Made by a program: the position numbers and the translations under genes | Assembly (NCBI GenBank): GCA_035578905.1 | Contig: JAQJVL010000046.1 | Location: 2,912,730 to 2,976,729 of the forward strand | DNA length: 64,000 bases | Direction of reading: 5' to 3' | Source: Stictocephala bisonia | Lineage: Eukaryota; Arthropoda; Insecta; Hemiptera; Membracidae | Shown: one piece after another, positions 22,506 through 33,997 of the stretch | How positions within the stretch are numbered: position 1 is the stretch's first letter | How the letters are laid out: the number at the start of each line of letters is the position of its first letter | Notes under the pieces: model-generated | What the model saw: the letters and a program-made list of their open reading frames with translations, nothing else | Told to the model about the DNA's origin: nothing | Database searches by the model: none

Positions 22506-23330
22506 AAAGTAGGTTTTCTGTTTTAACAGTTTTTTATTTTTACTGTCAATTATTACATCAAATTGATTTTTATACTCTACTCTAACTTGGATTTGATCGA
22601 ATATATAATCAGTTTCTCTGGGAAATGCACTCTTTAGTATTAAAGGTTTTGATATTTTGTGCTTATATTAAATTTGTGTTTTGTAACATTCACTTGTTTT
22701 GTATTTATAGTAAGGCAGTTTTCCATTGACTTGTTCTTCTATTATGTTTAGCATTTTGAGGTTAGGACCATATCTGTGGCAGTTTCTAAGTCAGTACAAT
22801 CAGTAGGCAGTTAGTATATTTGATTTTGGTGTAAGACTTGGTTGTAGTCTTTGTATTTATTTATTTCACTAGAATTACATTTTACAATTAGGTTTTCCCA
22901 AGTTTACCCGTATACACTTTAATTAATATTAATTATATATTTTAACTTAACATGCATTAACATATTGCACTTATACTTATTTACATTAAGCTTTGTAAGG
23001 CTGGCGGGTGAATTTACATCTAAAATAAGTGGCTAACAATTTCGTGTTGATGACAAGTGGGTATGGCAACATTGAAAGTAAGCAAACAAAACAAAAAAGA
23101 AAGGAAAACAGGATCAGGAAAAGACAAACTTAAAATAAGTTAGGTTAGATAGAATTGCTTTTGATTGGTTTATGTATAATTATTCTTAAATCTACAAAGA
23201 CATGCAATATAAATAAACTTGACAAAATAAAACTGAGGAATTTGTATAGTGATAATTTGTATTTGATACCTTTCCTTGTGTTTGTGTTGTATACAACTAA
23301 CAAGCTTCCCCCATTAAAATCATTAACAAC

Positions 23331-23384
<54 letters not shown>
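23331..23384. repeat. (TA)n(TG)n microsatellite
   Basis: A TA run passes directly into a TG run. The open frame through it gives only a Tyr-Ile then Cys-Val repeat. Confidence 0.9.
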
Positions 23385-23385
<1 letters not shown>

Positions 23386-24427
23386 TGGAGTTTTACACCA
23401 TTTAGAAAGATGTTTAATTTTCAATCAGCCACTCAATTACTTAGGTGGAAGCAGTCTACTTCGGTTTTTGATGGGTTAGGATTCAGCTTCCAGGTTCTAA
23501 CATATTCTTCAAGGATAGCACGATCTTTTGTGGTGTAGCTTCAGTAGATGTGAATTCCTTATGTTGATAAGCTAAAGCAATATCGTCTGCATGTATAAAC
23601 TTTCTTGACTTGGTGATTAGGATGTCAGCAGTATACACATTCACGTTCAGTGCTATAGTAAAAACACTCTAACCGACCCGGGAAACTGAGTACTATAAAA
23701 TTTAATTTTACTTTTCATAAGGTATAGACAGCCCAAAAACAGCAAAACGAAGTTGGTTGTAGCATGGGAAAAAGTTGTTTATGACGTCATAAGTTGTGGT
23801 CTGGATACGGTCCATCAGCCCCTTGGGATGCTGGAAAACCAATCAATAGGTGAGCCATCACCAGGTATGGCCACCAATAGCTTATTGTCCTTCAAAAAGT
23901 TAATTTTTTTGAGTCCAGCAGTGTTGTTACACCAAATAAGGTTCAAAACTTCATCATAAATAATCATCACTTTCGTCACTTTCGGTGACGGAATCTTCAC
24001 TTGTAATAATGTCGTCACTCAAGTCAAGGTCATCAACAGTGTTGTCAGCCATGTTTCAACAATAAAAATTACACTAAATACTACACTAAACTCACTTATT
24101 TACATAAAGAACAAACTTATTTACATGAAGAAACCACTAAATTACATCAATAATTGTAAAACTCCGCTCGAAAAAACGATAGATAAAAACGGAAAACGCA
24201 AAAATATAGAACGGTTCACATTCGTATAGCGGCCGACGTGAGGTCTACCTCGCGCAAAAGCTGAGCTCACACTGACTGCATAGCAACAACAGTGTAGAGT
24301 GGTATGGGCCCGGTCCACGCGCTCCCAGCGCCCGGCCGGCGGTGGACCGTATACGGTCCATCCGCACTGAACGTGTTAAATAAAATTGGAGCAAGTATGA
24401 ACCCCTGTGGCAGACCATCCTTCAGCT
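23385..24427 (-). mobile_element. Jockey-like LINE RT fragment split by a piggyBac relic
   Basis: On the - strand GLPQGFILAPILF (24380-24425) is the conserved GxPQGSxLxPxLF motif. After the piggyBac insert the frame resumes with RKFIHADDIALAYQHK (about 23550-23640), the catalytic box with both Asp residues, then WKLNPNPSKTEVDCFHL after one frameshift. Only part of the RT domain remains. Sequence to about 22850 may be its 3' tail but is not recognisable. Confidence 0.72.
23642..24375 (-). mobile_element. Internally deleted piggyBac element inside a LINE
   Basis: The inward ends are CACGTTCAGTGC (23642) and CACGTTCAGTGCGG (24375), with TTAA intact on the right (24376-24379). The left flank reads CATT where CATTAA is expected, so two bases of the duplication seem lost. 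The - strand frame at 23815-24018 keeps a transposase piece (IPGDGSPIDWF, compare PLPGTGKPIDFF in 10588-12203). The internal GC-rich sequence (24290-24360) is at the right end. Confidence 0.75.
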
Positions 24428-24483
24428 GTCTATATGAGATTTCTTCACAACCTAACTAAACTTTTATTAGGTTATCACTTATT

Positions 24484-25230
24484 GGAGCATATAACTAAAC
24501 GTTGAACACGTAACTAAATATGCCAAATATAAAAACATTATATCTACAAGACACTCAGGCCCTAGTAAATGTACACTGTAGATATAAGGAGCATATAACT
24601 AAAAATTGAACACCTAACTAAATACGCAAAAAAAATAAACAGATTATATCCACAACATACTCGGGGCCCTTACAAATGTAAACTGTATGTACAAGGAGCA
24701 TATAATTAAACGTTGATCACGTAACTAAATACGCTAAGTATAAAAACATTATATCTACAACACTCGGGTCCTAGAAATGTACACTGTATATACAAGGAGA
24801 ATATAACTAAACGTTGAACAAGTAACTAAATCTGCTAAATATAAAAACATTATATCCTTTGTTATATACTCCTACAATAGATAAACAATCTAATAGGAAT
24901 ATTTGTGGCTGTAATTTTGTTAGTTAGTGAGGCCTGTAACCACAGGTGGTTTAAACTGCATTACTTTTACATGGAAGTACACTAGCGCTCCACAATGGAC
25001 CACAAAAACAGCTGATATTTTGAGACTCAAAATTTAACATTGGATGGGAAATCTATTTGTGTATAAAATCAATGATTATATCTACAACACACTCGGGCCC
25101 TAGCAAATGTACACTGTATACACAAGGAGAATATAACTAAACATTGAACACGTAACTAAATACGCTAAATATAAAAACATTATATCTACAACAAACTCCC
25201 TAGCCTATGTACACTGCATATACAAGAAGA
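24484..25230. repeat. ~112-bp tandem repeat array
   Basis: Units carry GGAGCATATAACTAAACGTT, ACATTATATCTACAACA and a CTCGGGCCCTAG-like block. About four units run from 24484 to 24860, then after about 210 bp of other sequence two more follow (25075-25230). It directly precedes the 3' end of the MULE-YqaJ pseudogene and could be its subterminal repeat (inference). Confidence 0.75.
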
Positions 25231-25269
25231 ATATAACGTATAATTGGGCACTAAACCATAGATAAATCT

Positions 25270-27092
25270 ATTTGATCATTCATTCCGGCACAGTATTCTT
25301 TCTTCTTGTTGTCTCTTGGCTTCCGTGATGTAGATGGGATTGTGGATGGGCATTGATCTTCTATGTCGAGGGTCGATTAGTTCTGGGAGGATACAATGTT
25401 TGTAAAATTTCTCTAGTTTTCCAATCATTTCTTTTTTTCCCAGAAATCGTCGTCCCTCTCAATCCGTTCCACTTGCTTTCTGTTTGGGGTCCACAAGACA
25501 AATAAACAATACTGCCTATTCGTAGTTATTAATTGGCCTTGAATTTGGAAAAAAAAATTGTGGTTTCTTTGCACTGTTATTTCTCTATCTTTTTTAAAGT
25601 TTCTAAAATGTTCCTTTTTTGTTCTTATGCTTCTTCAGGTACCATAATCCTGGCTGAAGCTGGACATTTGATTTCCAATAATCCATCATCGTTGATGAGA
25701 CTATCAGGAGTCGCACCTAAGAAAGGGTATTTATGGTGAATGAAAAGGCTACATCTTCTGACAGTGATTCCTAGTTCTTTACTTATCTCTTGCCGGGCCG
25801 TGTCTTCGTATTTCCTACCATAGGCCATAGCGTCACTATCAAAAGATGTGTAAAAGAGTTGTTTCACTAAGGATTCACAGCCTGTGGTTGGTTTCGTTTT
25901 ACAGACACAACCAAAATTTGAGGCTGTAAGCAAATTTCTTCTTATTTTCAACCACTGACTGCTGTCACTTTCGTGCACTGTCTCATTCTGGATTGATTCA
26001 ATTTCTTCTAGTGTCTTCTTAAGCTTTTCTAAAAAGTCAGTAGACTCAATTTCCATCAATTCAGGCTCAATATCAGCTTGCTGCGCCATTGGTCCATAAT
26101 CAAAGTTTACGGTTTCACAAGGGAATAGAGTTTTGCGAGGTCTTTTTGTATCACGCTTTTGTTGCGCCTTTCGTTTCCTTTTATTTTCTGTTGCTTTTTA
26201 GTATAAACCAGGACTAGATTGATACAGGTTCTTATATAGACTGCAGTATATGGATTGTGTATTATACTGAACAACAGCTGCGGAGCATCGACTTTGGTAG
26301 GATCCTTTCATCGCAAAATGAATCCTTTTTCCTTCGATGAATTTAGCAATGATGGAGTTATAATGCTCTACAGTGTTGCTCGTAATATCAAAAATAAGAC
26401 TCCTACAGTGTTGGCTCAAATCATGAATACGCCATTGATAATATCATATAGTCTGTTCGTTGTTAAATCAGGGGTGAGATTTTTTTTCTGATGGAGCAGT
26501 AGATAGCGTAAGTTCACAGAAGTATCCTCTTTATGCACAATGTTTGTGTTCACCAAAGACGTGACTAGGGATATTCAATATGTCCTATTTCAGGTTGCTT
26601 ATCCTCTGACAGTTCCGTATTTTCCTCATTTTTCCTGTAATATGTTGCTTTGGTAACAGCTATTCTACAACGTAGAATTCTTTCGCCCACTTTTTTACGC
26701 AAACAGACAGTGTTCCAGCCATGAGTAGTTGTGGATGCAACTTGTTTTAGTTTATTGGAAAAGTTGTGCAAAAGGTGGTTTTTACACTCTACTTTTTCAA
26801 CCGTAGTCGACTTGTATGGTATCTTTTCCAATATATTTTTATAAACGCTGCTATCCCCATCAGCAATAAGCCTGGAGTAACTTATTCCATACATTTCCTC
26901 GCTTCGAAGAAATCCCTCCACCACGATAGCTGCTTCCATACTAGGCGAGCTCTGGCCTTGACTCCAGTTCTTGTAGCAAGGATGCTCTTTTGCACTTTCA
27001 CCAGCACTCTCAGCACGAGCGCAAGATGTACAGTACTTGTTCTTCACACCAATTAAGAGCACTTCCTTCGTGCGATGTCCAACTATTGCTGC
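25270..27092 (-). pseudogene. MULE-type transposase with YqaJ nuclease domain, exon 3 (decayed)
   Basis: The - strand reads from an acceptor at 27093-27094 into AAIVGHRTKEVLLIGVKNKY, CTSCARAE, SSPSMEAAIVVEGF and ADGDSSVYK (the transposase-like core). Then, after breaks, it reads SLIFDITSNTVEHYNSIIAK, a basic stretch, and a YqaJ exonuclease-like domain: QWLKIRRNLLTASNFG, PFLGATPDSL and EIKCPASA (25625-26089), whose GATPD and ExK are the nuclease metal-site motifs. The tail continues with frame loss to about 25280 (PELIDPRHRRS). Stops occur near 26565, 26542 and 26480. Fused Mutator-like plus YqaJ proteins are a repeated arthropod family. Probably a transposon gene, now inactive. Confidence 0.8.
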
Positions 27093-28167
27093 CTGTAATG
27101 AATATAAACATAATAAGAGGATATTATGTTTATATTGATATCCTTGTGCCACAATGAACACTAGGCAACATTATTTTCTTAGTAAAACTTGTCCCTTTTA
27201 AATTAGTTTGATTTGTAATTATTTCAAATACATATATGACAACTACTGATCAGTTTTTCTGTGTAAAGTATGTGTTTGGTTTAAATTAAGAAACGTCTCC
27301 TTATTAATGATATTAAGTTTTGATACCCAATACCAAAGATATATCATTGTTTTTAAATGAAAATTGTGTACTACTTATTTATACAAGGTGTTTGATAAGT
27401 GTGGGGCAAAACTTCAGAAAATGATTAAATAGGTAAAAATAAACAAAAATTCCAATGAAGATTTGCCTTTCCTCGCTTAGTTTGGCGTCTGTCTGTATGT
27501 ATGTAAAAAATACCACATCTCCTAAGCAGTATTAGCTATAGTTTTGAAACGACACAAATATTGAAATTTACACCACCTAATATACTCTAAAAATATAAAC
27601 TAAAATTTTTACTTGTTTCAAAATGGCGGCCGTTTAAAAATGTTAATGGTAAAATTCATGGAAACCAAAGAAGAAAAAAAAATATTGCGATGCTTAGCTT
27701 AAAAAGAGACAAATCTTTTGATACCTCAGTTGTTACAATTGGACAGTAAATAATTGAGAAAATGTAATTCTTATTATTGTGTGCACAATTTTACTTGTGG
27801 ATTTGTTCAAGTCAATAAACACAAGTAAACGAAAGTTGCAAAAAACATTTTGCACACAATCAGAAAAATACAATTTTCTCAGGTATTTATCGTCTGATTG
27901 TAACAAATGAGGTATCAAAAGATTTGCCTCTTTTTAAGCTAAATATTAGGAATCACGAAAATTTTATGTCTGCTTTGGTTTTCATGAAATTTAGCAATAC
28001 AATTTTTAAACGGCCGCCATTTTGAAATGGGTCAAAATATTATTTTACACTATAATATTTTTAGAGTATGGTGTAAAGTTTCAAAACTTCACTCCTTTAT
28101 AAATAAAAAAAATAACTTAATTGTTTAATTTTACCTATTTAATCATTTCCTGAAGTTTTGCCTTATA

Positions 28168-29510
28168 CGAGGGTCGTCTCAAAAGTAAGTTACACTATTT
28201 TTTTAAAGCCGTTCTGTTGGCACCAGAAGTCTGGGAGTCGCGGAGTATTTGCTTCTGGGCGTAGTGGCAGCACTGTAAAATTCCTATGCGCGTGCGTCGA
28301 TCGATCGGCCAGTCAGACTACAGGCAATATGGAGACACCACTTGTTCCTACCGCCGATTGTGAAATTCGCGCTATTATTCGTTTTTTAACAGCAAAAAAT
28401 AAAACTGCTACTGAAATTCATCATGAGTTGTGTAGTGTTTATGGTGAAGGTGTGATGTCAAGGCCAATGGTATCTCGTTGGCGTCAATCATTCATTGAAG
28501 GACGGACAACACTGCATGATGAACAACGAAGCGGCCGCCCCTCCACTTCTCGCGCGGCAACTGTTGTTGAAGATGTCAGAAAGGTCATTGACACCGATTG
28601 GCGCCTGACTCTTGACAAAATCCTTTGTCAACTGCCTTCTAATGTGGAAATAAGCCGTGCATCACTCCACAGGATTATTTCTGATGATCTTCATCTGTCA
28701 AAAGTGTGTGCAAGGTGGGTTCCACGCCTTCTCACAGAACAGCACAAAGAGCAGAGAGTTGATGCTGCTTTGCAATTTCAACAATTTTTCGATGATGAAG
28801 GAGACAATTTATTCGATCGAATAGTGACTGGGGATGAGACCTGGATCCATCATTGGACGCCTGAATCGAAAAGACAGAGTATGGTATGGAAAGGAAAGGA
28901 CGAACCAACACCAAAAAAAGCGAAAGTTGTGGAATCCGCTGGAAAAATCATGGCGACGGTTTTTTGGGACAACAAAGGTGTGTTATTGATCGACTACCTT
29001 CCTCGTGGGACTACAATAACAGCAGCACGGTATTGTGAACTTTTGGAACAACTGAGAAGAGCAATCCAGAACAAAAGAAGAGGAAAGTTGACGAAAAAAG
29101 TTTTTTTGTTCCATGACAACGCTCGCCCACATGCTGCTCGTCAGACCCAAGACCTGCTCACAGATTTTCGATGGGATGTTTTTGGACATCCACCTTACTC
29201 CCCCGACCTTGCACCAAGTGACTTTCATCTTTTCCCACACCTCAAACAACATCTTGGAGGTCGGCGCTTCGCAAATGACGATGAGCTGAAAGAAGAGGTT
29301 GAGAGTTGGCTAAGCAATATGGCGGCAGAATGGTATGATGAGGGACTGAAAAAACTGTTACCACGTTACCAAAAATGTTTAGAAAATCATGGAAATTATG
29401 TAGAAAAATAAGGTTAACTTGTACTTTTCAAAATATATCATTTAAAATATTTTCTGATGTTTTTTATACTTTTAATAAAATAGTGTAACTTACTTTTGAG
29501 ACAACCCTCG
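28168..29510 (+). mobile_element. Full-length mariner element, copy 1
   Basis: 1343 bp, with inward ends CGAGGGTCGTCTCAAAAGTA on the left and CGAGGGTTGTCTCAAAAGTA on the right, flanked by TA (28166-28167, 29511-29512). It contains one uninterrupted transposase ORF. A near-identical 1343-bp copy lies inverted at 45675-47017. Confidence 0.97.
28329..29411 (+). CDS. mariner transposase, intact 360-residue ORF
   Basis: The start is chosen at METPLVPT, since upstream codons to 28158 run through the terminal repeat. The N-terminus has paired helix-turn-helix regions (residues about 10-60 and 100-150). The catalytic triad is complete: D169 in GDETWIHH, D263 in HDNARPH, D298 in SPDLAPSDFHLF, giving the D34D spacing that defines mariner. 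The WVPRLLT linker motif is present. Length is in the usual 340-360 range. It catalyses cut-and-paste at TA. No frameshift or stop is seen, although two residues differ from copy 2 in otherwise conserved positions (W for R, K for E near residues 96-102). The antisense frames are shadows. Confidence 0.95.
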   Translation: METPLVPTADCEIRAIIRFLTAKNKTATEIHHELCSVYGEGVMSRPMVSRWRQSFIEGRTTLHDEQRSGRPSTSRAATVVEDVRKVIDTDWRLTLDKILCQLPSNVEISRASLHRIISDDLHLSKVCARWVPRLLTEQHKEQRVDAALQFQQFFDDEGDNLFDRIVTGDETWIHHWTPESKRQSMVWKGKDEPTPKKAKVVESAGKIMATVFWDNKGVLLIDYLPRGTTITAARYCELLEQLRRAIQNKRRGKLTKKVFLFHDNARPHAARQTQDLLTDFRWDVFGHPPYSPDLAPSDFHLFPHLKQHLGGRRFANDDELKEEVESWLSNMAAEWYDEGLKKLLPRYQKCLENHGNYVEK

Positions 29511-30320
29511 TACTTTTCAAACACCCTGTATATCAACAATTTATTCATTAGTTGTGATTTTTGTTGTACAGTACTATAATTTTAAAGATACAATTTTGTT
29601 GTTGTTATTTAAAAAAAAAAAGTTCTGCGTTTTGTTTAAGGTCAAATTATAATTGTACATTACATCTACAAATATAAGTGTTTTACACTTATAAAAGGCA
29701 TGGCATACAGATTCACCAGTTTCCCGATAGGCTAGAGAGGTTAAATTTGATATACACTTTGTTAATGATGACATTTTTAAGAATGTACTTTTCATCCGTC
29801 ATACAAATAAATGTTGTAAACCCAAGGTCTCCGAGAGAGGGGGGGCTAGTAGTCAGTAAAAACAAACAATTGTTCATATGGAGGAATACAACTGCTTCGC
29901 CTGAATAAAGCTACATTTTTGCATTTAATTAATTTAATGAATGAAAAAATAAACTAAATAAAAAAAATAAAATTCTACTGTACTATAATTTCTTAGTACA
30001 ATAAGATCTAAACATAAAACTCGACATCCATACCACAGTCACCCAAAAAGACGGACACTCCAATCACAATAGGGATAAACATTATTGCTCAGTAGTAAAT
30101 AAAAACCTACAGTTTTTTCTCACTACTCAAAAGTGTAAAATATAGGACTGTGATATTTAAGTTGTTAAATTTAATTTCGCTTAGTACAAAAAAGGCATTT
30201 TTACCATGAAAAACATATCTACCATTCAACAGTATACAGTATGATTACGTGTTGTATTGTAATGGAAGAATGGTGCCATGTCAACATGTATATTTACAAG
30301 CAATTTCATATTGAGCTTAC

Positions 30321-30913
30321 CGCGCCTGATAACGAAGAGTAGTTGTTTCTGTTGGACCTCTTACACCAACTACCATCCGCGACTACGGTGATCAACGGGG
30401 TTCCGTCCTCGTCTACTTCTCCGTATTCTACAGCAAGGCGTGTCTTTTTTTCATCAGCCTCACTCCACTCATCACTGCTTGCACTGTAGCCATCCTTCCT
30501 TTGGACATGGCGCTCTCATACTTCTGGAATGTCTTGCCACTCATGGGAGGAATATCCATAGTCGAAAGCATCTCTTCCAGTTGTGCATGACCGCCACCAG
30601 TGGTAACAGTACCACTCACTGCTGCTGTATTGACGTGCATCTTGTTGTTAGATTTGTCTGTCCATACAGTTTGCTTGAAGTGGCACATTTCACATCTAAA
30701 AATAAGGCCACTATTTAGCCCATTTTTCTTCTCCCCAATGGCTTTAATGTCTTTGAAAGAATAGCCACAGGGACTGTGATTGTCCCAAGTCTTTTATCAG
30801 ATTGATAAATTCGCTAATATTTACAATCCTCCTGCCAGAGAGAGAGTTGGTGATTTCTTCTTTTTCTCTTCTCTGTTTCTGTCCCCCAAGCTTATCTGCC
30901 TTTTGCTTTCTAA
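30321..30913 (-). pseudogene. MULE-YqaJ gene exon 2
   Basis: From an acceptor at about 30914 the - strand reads KQKADKLGG, then GRRIVNISEFINLI, CGYSFKDIKAIG, RCEMCHFKQ (a CxxC pair), TGGGHAQLEEMLSTMDIPPM, TFQKYE, and finally EVDEDGTPLITVVADGSWCKRS up to a donor (GTAAGC, GT at 30320-30319). Joined to exon 3 it gives LSGA-AAIVGH in frame. Two frameshifts are seen, near 30795 and near 30460. Intron 2 of this gene (27093-30320) holds the foldback element and mariner copy 1. Confidence 0.75.
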
Positions 30914-32621
30914 AATTGATACAAACCAGTGCATTAGTTTACGATAGATCAACACGGTTAAAATACATTTGTGATATTTTTCATATGAAGTTAAAATAGT
31001 TCTGACTATATCCTGCCAAAAACGATATTTTCATTATGTATTAGGCTATAACATAAATGTTGATTAAAATGTATCTCTATCAGTAACAACTTATTCAGTA
31101 TCTATTACTCTTTATACCAATACTTGTTTAATGTCTTTATCTCTATTAACAACTTTTTAAAGTGCTATTATCTTCAGCGTCCTAATGGGACTCTGAAATC
31201 AAGTTGGGCGTTTTGTCGTTGCAACGGTTTACAAAAACAATTATAGTAAAACTAAAGATACAACTTCGAAAGTCTAACTGACTTATTTCATTGCAACGAA
31301 CATTTAATTCTGCATTCATGTATAGGTAGCTCACTTATTTACGTCTTATGGCTTGTTTGCTATAATTCATAAATCTGACGATTTCCATATTTTGTAACAC
31401 GTTTTCCTGTTTTTCAGAGCATGGTATTTGAGCACGCAGTACATGGTTTGACTTTTATTTTATGTGATCACTATATCACTCAGTAACTCATTAAAAAATC
31501 AAAAATCTAGAGAAAACCATCTTCTTTGGCGATTGATATAATTAAAATCACAATATCTTTATTATAAACATGTTTTATAAGAAAAAGGTCAGTAACAGAC
31601 TCATAACAAATCTTTATTGGTTGCAGGGACAGTAACTACAAGTTTCGTAGTCTAAACTGTTTCAAAACATAATCAAACCTCGCTCACGATGAATTGGTCA
31701 AGACTAGTAACACTTGTGACTGGAATCTTTAGGATGCCGGCGCGCTACCCTCTTGGCTTTGTTTCGTACATCCGGCATAGGTTGTAAATCTGTGAAAGTC
31801 TGTCGCAATATGTTGCTGTGATGCCAGGGTTCACACAGTTTATGTTATACAACGGTACATATACACCTCCAAATAACAATTCTCATACGCCTACACATGT
31901 AACATTATTATTAATTTTAACTTCCCTGGCACCACAGACATTTTAGCCTAATTATTAATTTCAAATGATAATAATCTGAGAATAAGTTTGTCAGATACAA
32001 TTACATCATACATTAACATAAAGAATTGTTATATAGTTATCAGCCAGCCTCGTTCATTACAGGTAGAAAATTTAGTAAATAACTTCTAGCACTGTTTTAT
32101 TTTTACTTTAATATTGTAATAATATATAACAATAATGATCTTGCTACTTACAACATTAAAAAACGATATGTTTCAAATGTATAATTATTAAATTTATATT
32201 ACTTAATTAAAAACAATGCATTAAAGGAAATATTTGTACTATAGAAAACTAAATCTTTACTTTTTCTCAATATGCCACAATAATATTTCCTTACAACCAT
32301 TAACGTTATTTACTAACTAGTAGTTATGATCAATTTTATTACATAATTTTCGTTTTCTTCTTTTTTCAAATATTTATGATACTGTTCTAAAAAAATTTGT
32401 TTGACATTAATTGTTGTGTAAAAGATTAAATATTTATTAGTAAATAATTAGACTGAAGTATTATTGTTCTTAGTTTCTAAATATATTATTTTATAAAACA
32501 AGACAAAGCCTATTAAGATGTTGTACATTGTCTAATCGCCGATGAATGATTTAGAAAATTATTTAAGTACAAACATGATGTATATAATTCAAATTATAGC
32601 TATATTTTTGAACTAACTTAC
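30914..32621 (-). other. Intron 1 of the MULE-YqaJ pseudogene
   Basis: AT-rich with no second coding signal. A GC-richer patch (about 31680-31840) has no recognisable product. Confidence 0.45.
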
Positions 32622-32680
32622 CTCTGTTCTTCTTGGTGTTGCTTGAGACCAATCCCAAGTCTCCTCTTCTTCCTTTTCAT
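32622..32680 (-). pseudogene. MULE-YqaJ gene exon 1 (start codon)
   Basis: ATG at 32680 opens MKRKKRRLGIGLKQHQEEQ, a very basic N-terminus, and ends at a GTAAGT donor (GT at 32621-32620) in phase 2. The two leftover bases plus the first base of exon 2 complete an Arg codon and keep the frame into KQKADK. The basic start may act as a nuclear localisation signal. The call rests on phase agreement and composition, not on strong homology. Confidence 0.55.
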
Positions 32681-33860
32681 GGATAGTCTTAAATTTTTTA
32701 TCTTGCGTGGCTTTAGAAAAACTATAAACTAAGCACAACCTATATATATAACTATAATAACTAGAAAAACACAACAGAAAACTATAAACTTATCACGATA
32801 CACAAAAATATAGTACTACATTTAAACACAATTAGTTATTATGTTTACGTAAAAATGTATTCACATAATATAGAAATCAAGCAATATGTTTTAAAATATA
32901 TCAGTGACAGTCTGACACCTCGTGTGGATTAGACAGGACTGCAGACTACAAACTAAGGTGCAGCACTCTGTGAGGACATCTCTGAACTTCTACCACCCGA
33001 TGAGTAACGTCTACATGCAAGCATTTTTTAAGATTACCTAAAATAACGACTAACAAATTATTATTTTTTTCTTATCGAAGTCTCCCTGTACTAAAAATAA
33101 TAAGGCTTCTAAGGATGCAAAAATTATATTTTTATCACAGTTAGTAACGTTATAACTAGTGATTTCAAATTTGTCAATTATACGTAGGTTTAAATGAGAA
33201 AAAGGTTTTCTTAAAACTCAATTTGTAACAAATATAAATTATTATTGTATGGCTCGTATAATATAGTTAATGATAATAAGTAAAATAATAGTTAATGGCT
33301 CGTAGATTCAAGCTTCTTCTTTATTTTTCTTAAATAACCGTCGGTTAGGCGGTAATTAAGAAACTAAATATTTCTCCCGTGTTAAACGAGCTGGAGTTAG
33401 AGCGTGGTGGCTGGCTTCTATCCGGCCTCCTCTTAAATAAAGTTCACACACAGGCCTGCAAGCCCATGTGAACTGGCAAGTGAAATTTTTTAGACCAAAA
33501 AATTTTTCAGTTTGTATGTGGCACTGTACCCAAAAATTGAAAATACCACAAAACTTAGCAGCTCTTAACCCTTCCAATGTATTTAAATCATTTTCGTAAT
33601 GTCAATAAGTGAACTATAAACAAATTTTTTAATCGTCCGCAGCATAACCAACTTATTTCTAAAGGCAGTTTAGGAAAAAAATATTATGACTTATTTTTGA
33701 TAGCCACCGCCACCACTATGAGAGTTAAACTTGTTATTAATTAATTGATATTACGAATAAGAATGCACATAGTGAGATATATTTGAGTTTAGGAGGCTCT
33801 CCCACCCAAATTATTAATATGGAAATGTATGTTTATTATTTACCAACTTTTCGTTTGCAG
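32681..33860. other. Nipped-B: Rest of Nipped-B intron 4
   Basis: AT-rich. The 33380-33580 region is less AT-rich and might be an old repeat. It ends at the exon 5 acceptor (TTTGCAG, AG 33859-33860). Confidence 0.4.
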
Positions 33861-33997
33861 ATTCATCGCCAGCTCAAGCTAGCATTGCACCGGTACCCGA
33901 CTGTAAAAGTGAAAGCATATTAGTGAAACAAGAAACTCCAGTCTCCAACTCAAAAATGAAAGAACCTCGGATTGTTCTAAACAGGATAATCCCTGAG
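33861..33997 (+). CDS. Nipped-B: Nipped-B coding exon 5
   Basis: Phase matches exon 4 (G + AT = Asp). It encodes DSSPAQASIAPVPDCKSES, then VKQETPVSNSKMKEPRIVLN and IIPE, ending exactly at a codon boundary before donor GTATGT (33998). The VKQE segment resembles a sumoylation consensus (psi-K-x-E); this is only a motif match. It belongs to the disordered linker of the cohesin loader. There is no strong homology on its own; the chained phase and clean splice sites support it. Confidence 0.82.

Larger units (their letters stand above)
27384..29528. mobile_element. Foldback element (about 800 bp) split by a mariner
   Basis: The left arm starts TA-CAAGGTGTTTG (27384) and the right end reads inward TA-CAGGGTGTTTG (29528). 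The arms match as long inverted repeats: TTCAGAAAATGATTAAATAG on the left is mirrored at about 28130-28155, and GGCGGCCGTTTAAA at about 27625 is mirrored at about 28008. The centre is near 27810. The mariner inserted at a TA within the right arm, so 16 bp of the element lies beyond it. It has no coding capacity. It lies within the intron of the MULE-YqaJ pseudogene. Confidence 0.82.

Noticed and set aside
25625..26089. YqaJ domain as evidence of an integrated virus
   Set aside because: The adjoining transposase-like core and the spliced structure fit the arthropod MULE-YqaJ family; no viral neighbour is present.
28983..29252. 89-codon frame antisense to the mariner, seen again at 45933-46202
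   Set aside because: Mirror image of the transposase coding strand; its conservation comes from the element.
33380..33480. tRNA-derived SINE or tRNA
   Set aside because: No A/B box pair or cloverleaf could be drawn.
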